Origin: Lingula anatina
Lineage: Eukaryota > Brachiopoda > Lingulata > Lingulida > Lingulidae
Direction of reading: 5' to 3'
Length of the DNA: 21,469 nucleotides
Assembly: GCF_001039355.2 (NCBI RefSeq)
Contig: NW_019774027.1
Span: forward strand, 1 to 21,469
Part shown: piece after piece, positions 19,249-21,469 of the stretch
Numbering within the stretch: position 1 is the first letter of the stretch
Layout: every line of letters starts with the position of its first letter
The notes under the pieces: generated by a model
The model's input: the letters and a program-made list of their open reading frames with translations, nothing else
What the model was told of the DNA's origin: nothing
Database searches by the model: none
Made by a program: the position numbers and the translations under genes

Positions 19249-20213
19249 CCCAGCAGGCATAGTGACGTTGGATCAACGTTGAAAACAGGTTGATACGTTG
19301 AATTGCCGTTGATCTACCTAAATTCAACGTAAAATCAGCATTGATCCAGCCATGCCAAAACACTGTCATAATGTGACGTTGACTCAACATTGTATTTTGG
19401 TCATTTCATTGACTCAAGGAGTTATAACAGACTCCTTGATTGACTCAACATTGTTGTTTGGTCGTCGTGATGGAAAACATGGATTGTAATTTAAAATATT
19501 AATTATTGAAAACATGATACTTTGTTTATCAATACTGTAACTAACTTTATCAAAATAATAAAAAAAAGTGCTTTAAAGTAAAAGTGACAGTTGTTTTGTG
19601 TCTTTAGTGAACTAGTGAATTTTCTTAACTTGTTATTCAGAAATACATTCCAATAAACTTCCTTGCAAGGTCAGCTAATGCTAGGATGAATAAGTTGCTA
19701 TAAATGTGATGGAGTGAAGTTAACAAAATTGACAGTTCTCGGTACCCTGTTATAGATAGACGGGTGGAGGTGACTGTCACTTTGTTATATACATATATAT
19801 AAAACTAAACATTGGAAATCCTAACTTAAAGGCCATACACATATACCCTACATATATTTAGCCATCAAACATGTCCTACTGCTAAACACATCCAGGCTAA
19901 AGGGGTGTACCATGCTTTAGTGCAAAACATGCTTAGGAGCTAAATGCGTTGAAAAAATCAGACAAACCATGTACTTGAATGTTTTTACAGTGTACGTTAT
20001 AATTGTGTACCGGTGTTTTGTACCAAAAATAAAAACATTTCAGGTCATTTTGATGTCTTTTCATGCAAGAATGTTGTCTAACAACTGGGGTTGATACAAC
20101 GTTGTTATATATGACGTTGATCCAACATTCAAATCCAACATTTATCCAACATGTTATAAACGATATGGTTCAACTTTGTTTCAACGTTAAAACAACATAA
20201 TTTGCCCGCTGGG
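19249..20213. mobile_element. 965-bp non-autonomous element with CCCAGCRGGCA inverted ends
   Basis: The left end CCCAGCAGGCA (19249-19259) is inverted at the right as TGCCCGCTGGG (20203-20213), flanked by TAT on both sides (19246-19248 and 20214-20216), which may be a 3-bp target duplication. Both ends are filled with the motif CAACGTTG/GTTGATCCAAC in several variants, while the middle is AT-rich and non-coding. Similar CAACGTTG-rich elements with CCCAGC-type ends are common in marine animals from general knowledge; I cannot name the superfamily. It has no transposase frame. Confidence 0.75.
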
Positions 20214-20760
20214 TATGTTACCAATGTGCCTGGCATAGCCGGTTTACCTGATTTATTTTGATTGGTACATTTGAGCATGCAAAAGGCTGTCACCCCCTCC
20301 CCCAACCAACCCCACACACCCCTTATATATCAGGAAAAACAAATATAATGCTTGGAAAATTAACTGGCTGGTTGAAGTACAAGTCAAATATAGAAACGCT
20401 TAAGATAATACATGTAATCCTGAAATACATTATTATGGGACCTAATTTGAGTTATTTCTTTTATTTCTTTATTTATGTATCAATTTAGCTATCATATCTG
20501 GCATGCCCTAAGGATCTTTGCTGTTCAACATATCAATAACATGTATAAGGCTGTCATTGCACAAAGGTGCCATTTTTTTCCTGTTCAAGTAGCTGGCAGC
20601 ATTATTTTGATCACACCTCATAATCCTTATTGGATGTAGACACAGGAAGGAGTCAGTTCCAAATTGGTGGATAAAAGCACAAATATTGGTGTAGCTATTG
20701 ATGAAGGTGTCAGGAATAATCAGGTGCCACTGATTTTTGAAAACATCTAAACTTAGGACA
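20214..20760. other. Intron or intergenic sequence, no supported gene
   Basis: A C-rich stretch (CACCCCCTCCCCCAACCAAC) lies near 20290. A possible exon of the third gene begins after the acceptor CAATTTAG at 20488 and is open in the needed phase to TAG at 20637-20639, but its content is unconvincing. Confidence 0.3.
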
Positions 20761-20957
20761 CATTCCCATAAATTTTAGATCGATCTATCCCCGTTGGGAG
20801 TCTCACTAGATTACTGTCAGATAATCCAGCTTAAATGTCCGTCCCGCCTACTACAAGCTGTAAGGGGGTAATTAACTTTCGTGGCTGTCGCTCGGCTGAC
20901 AGCTATTTAGCGTGAACCCCCAGGGAGTTGAATCGATCTAATCTCTGGGAATGGGGT
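20761..20957. mobile_element. Foldback element, ~197 bp, family A short copy
   Basis: The outer arms begin CATTCCCA and end TGGGAATGGGG, with TTAGATCGAT inverted as ATCGATCTAA. The centre has its own hairpin (GGCTGTCGCTCGGCTGACAGC-like pairing of GCTGTC and GACAGC). CGCCTACT..AAGCTGTAAGG and GGGGGTAATTAA match the inner part of 12039-12583 read on the opposite strand, so the two belong to one family. It lacks the long outer arms of that copy. Confidence 0.75.
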
Positions 20958-21331
20958 CTTAATCAATAAGATTGTTCATAGTTCTAAAGATTTTTGTTTA
21001 ATTTCTGTTTCATAAATACTCTGTTCCAAAACAAGTGAGTCCATTGCTTATTAAATCTTTTAAACTGCTTGACTGTTTTGTTAATAAAAGTACATTGAAA
21101 AGTTTAAAATTAAATTATTAGTGATGAAATCTAAATGGATCGAGTGGTTTTAAGAAAATCGGTGGCATCACCCTATAGCACTTATGCACAGCTTCCATTT
21201 CTTGCTAATTTTTTCTGTCACGAGCCCATATCATACATTGTATATATAACCATCACATGTGTCTGTCATCAGTGTTGTTGTTGCCATTGTCACTCTGTAC
21301 TTTCAGAAATAACATAATGAGTAAAAAAATG

Positions 21332-21469
21332 TTTAAAGGGATAATAACTCTTCGTTTTGGCCAAAAAAAAAAAAAAAAAATTTCCTGGAGTAAACAACTA
21401 TTTTCCCATACTTACCAATGGTTAATGAATCCATTTTTACATTCAAAGTTAGTCCCTGTTTTTTTTTCT
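21332..21469. repeat. Dispersed repeat B, copy 2 (runs to window edge)
   Basis: Homologous to 16908-17038 in the same orientation, with an expanded A run (18 A) at 21362-21380 in place of the shorter run in copy 1. It ends at the window edge in the same T-run-CT sequence. Confidence 0.8.

Overview
The window looks like animal nuclear DNA, most likely from a marine mollusc or another lophotrochozoan. The genes are split by short AT-rich introns with GT-AG ends, secreted proteins are built from phase 1-1 exon modules, and introns and intergenic DNA are full of small non-autonomous transposons, foldback elements and microsatellites. I place the phylum from general character and repeat style, not from a database match. 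All three genes I support lie on the + strand.

From 22 to 4355 lie the last eleven coding exons of a NOP53 (GLTSCR2) orthologue, a nucleolar factor for 60S ribosome maturation. The first exons are upstream of the window. One of its introns (3237-3394) has textbook U12-type (minor spliceosome) signals. From 6128 to 10776 is a complete five-exon gene for a secreted 313-residue protein with a signal peptide and four Kunitz/BPTI domains, each on its own phase-1 exon. Domains 1-3 keep the canonical cysteine spacing and have a basic P1 residue, as expected for trypsin-like protease inhibitors. Domain 4 has a large insertion in its first half, an extra stretch before its last two cysteines and a Thr at P1. 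From 16666 to 18790 is the 5' part of a third gene, encoding a secreted or membrane protein I do not recognise, which appears to run off the right edge.

The rest is repeats and unique AT-rich sequence: a 620-bp TA-flanked MITE (7405-8024) in a Kunitz intron and a decayed end of the same family at 15884-15966; an exact 371-bp duplication around a single N (8730-9472), almost certainly an assembly artefact; a minisatellite that grew from the exon/intron junction of Kunitz domain 3 and carries a ladder of consensus splice donors (9903-10221); two foldback elements of one family (12039-12583 and 20761-20957); an unrelated foldback (17758-17970); a degenerate ~65-bp satellite (13925-14470); a 965-bp element with CCCAGC...GCTGGG ends (19249-20213); and a dispersed repeat present twice (16908-17038 and 21332-21469).

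The genes show no sign of working together. NOP53 is a housekeeping gene, the Kunitz gene encodes an extracellular inhibitor-type protein, and the third product enters the secretory pathway. The most interesting signals are the splice-donor minisatellite, the U12 intron, the odd fourth Kunitz domain with extra cysteines in domains 2 and 3, and a near-perfect miRNA-precursor-like hairpin in Kunitz intron 1.
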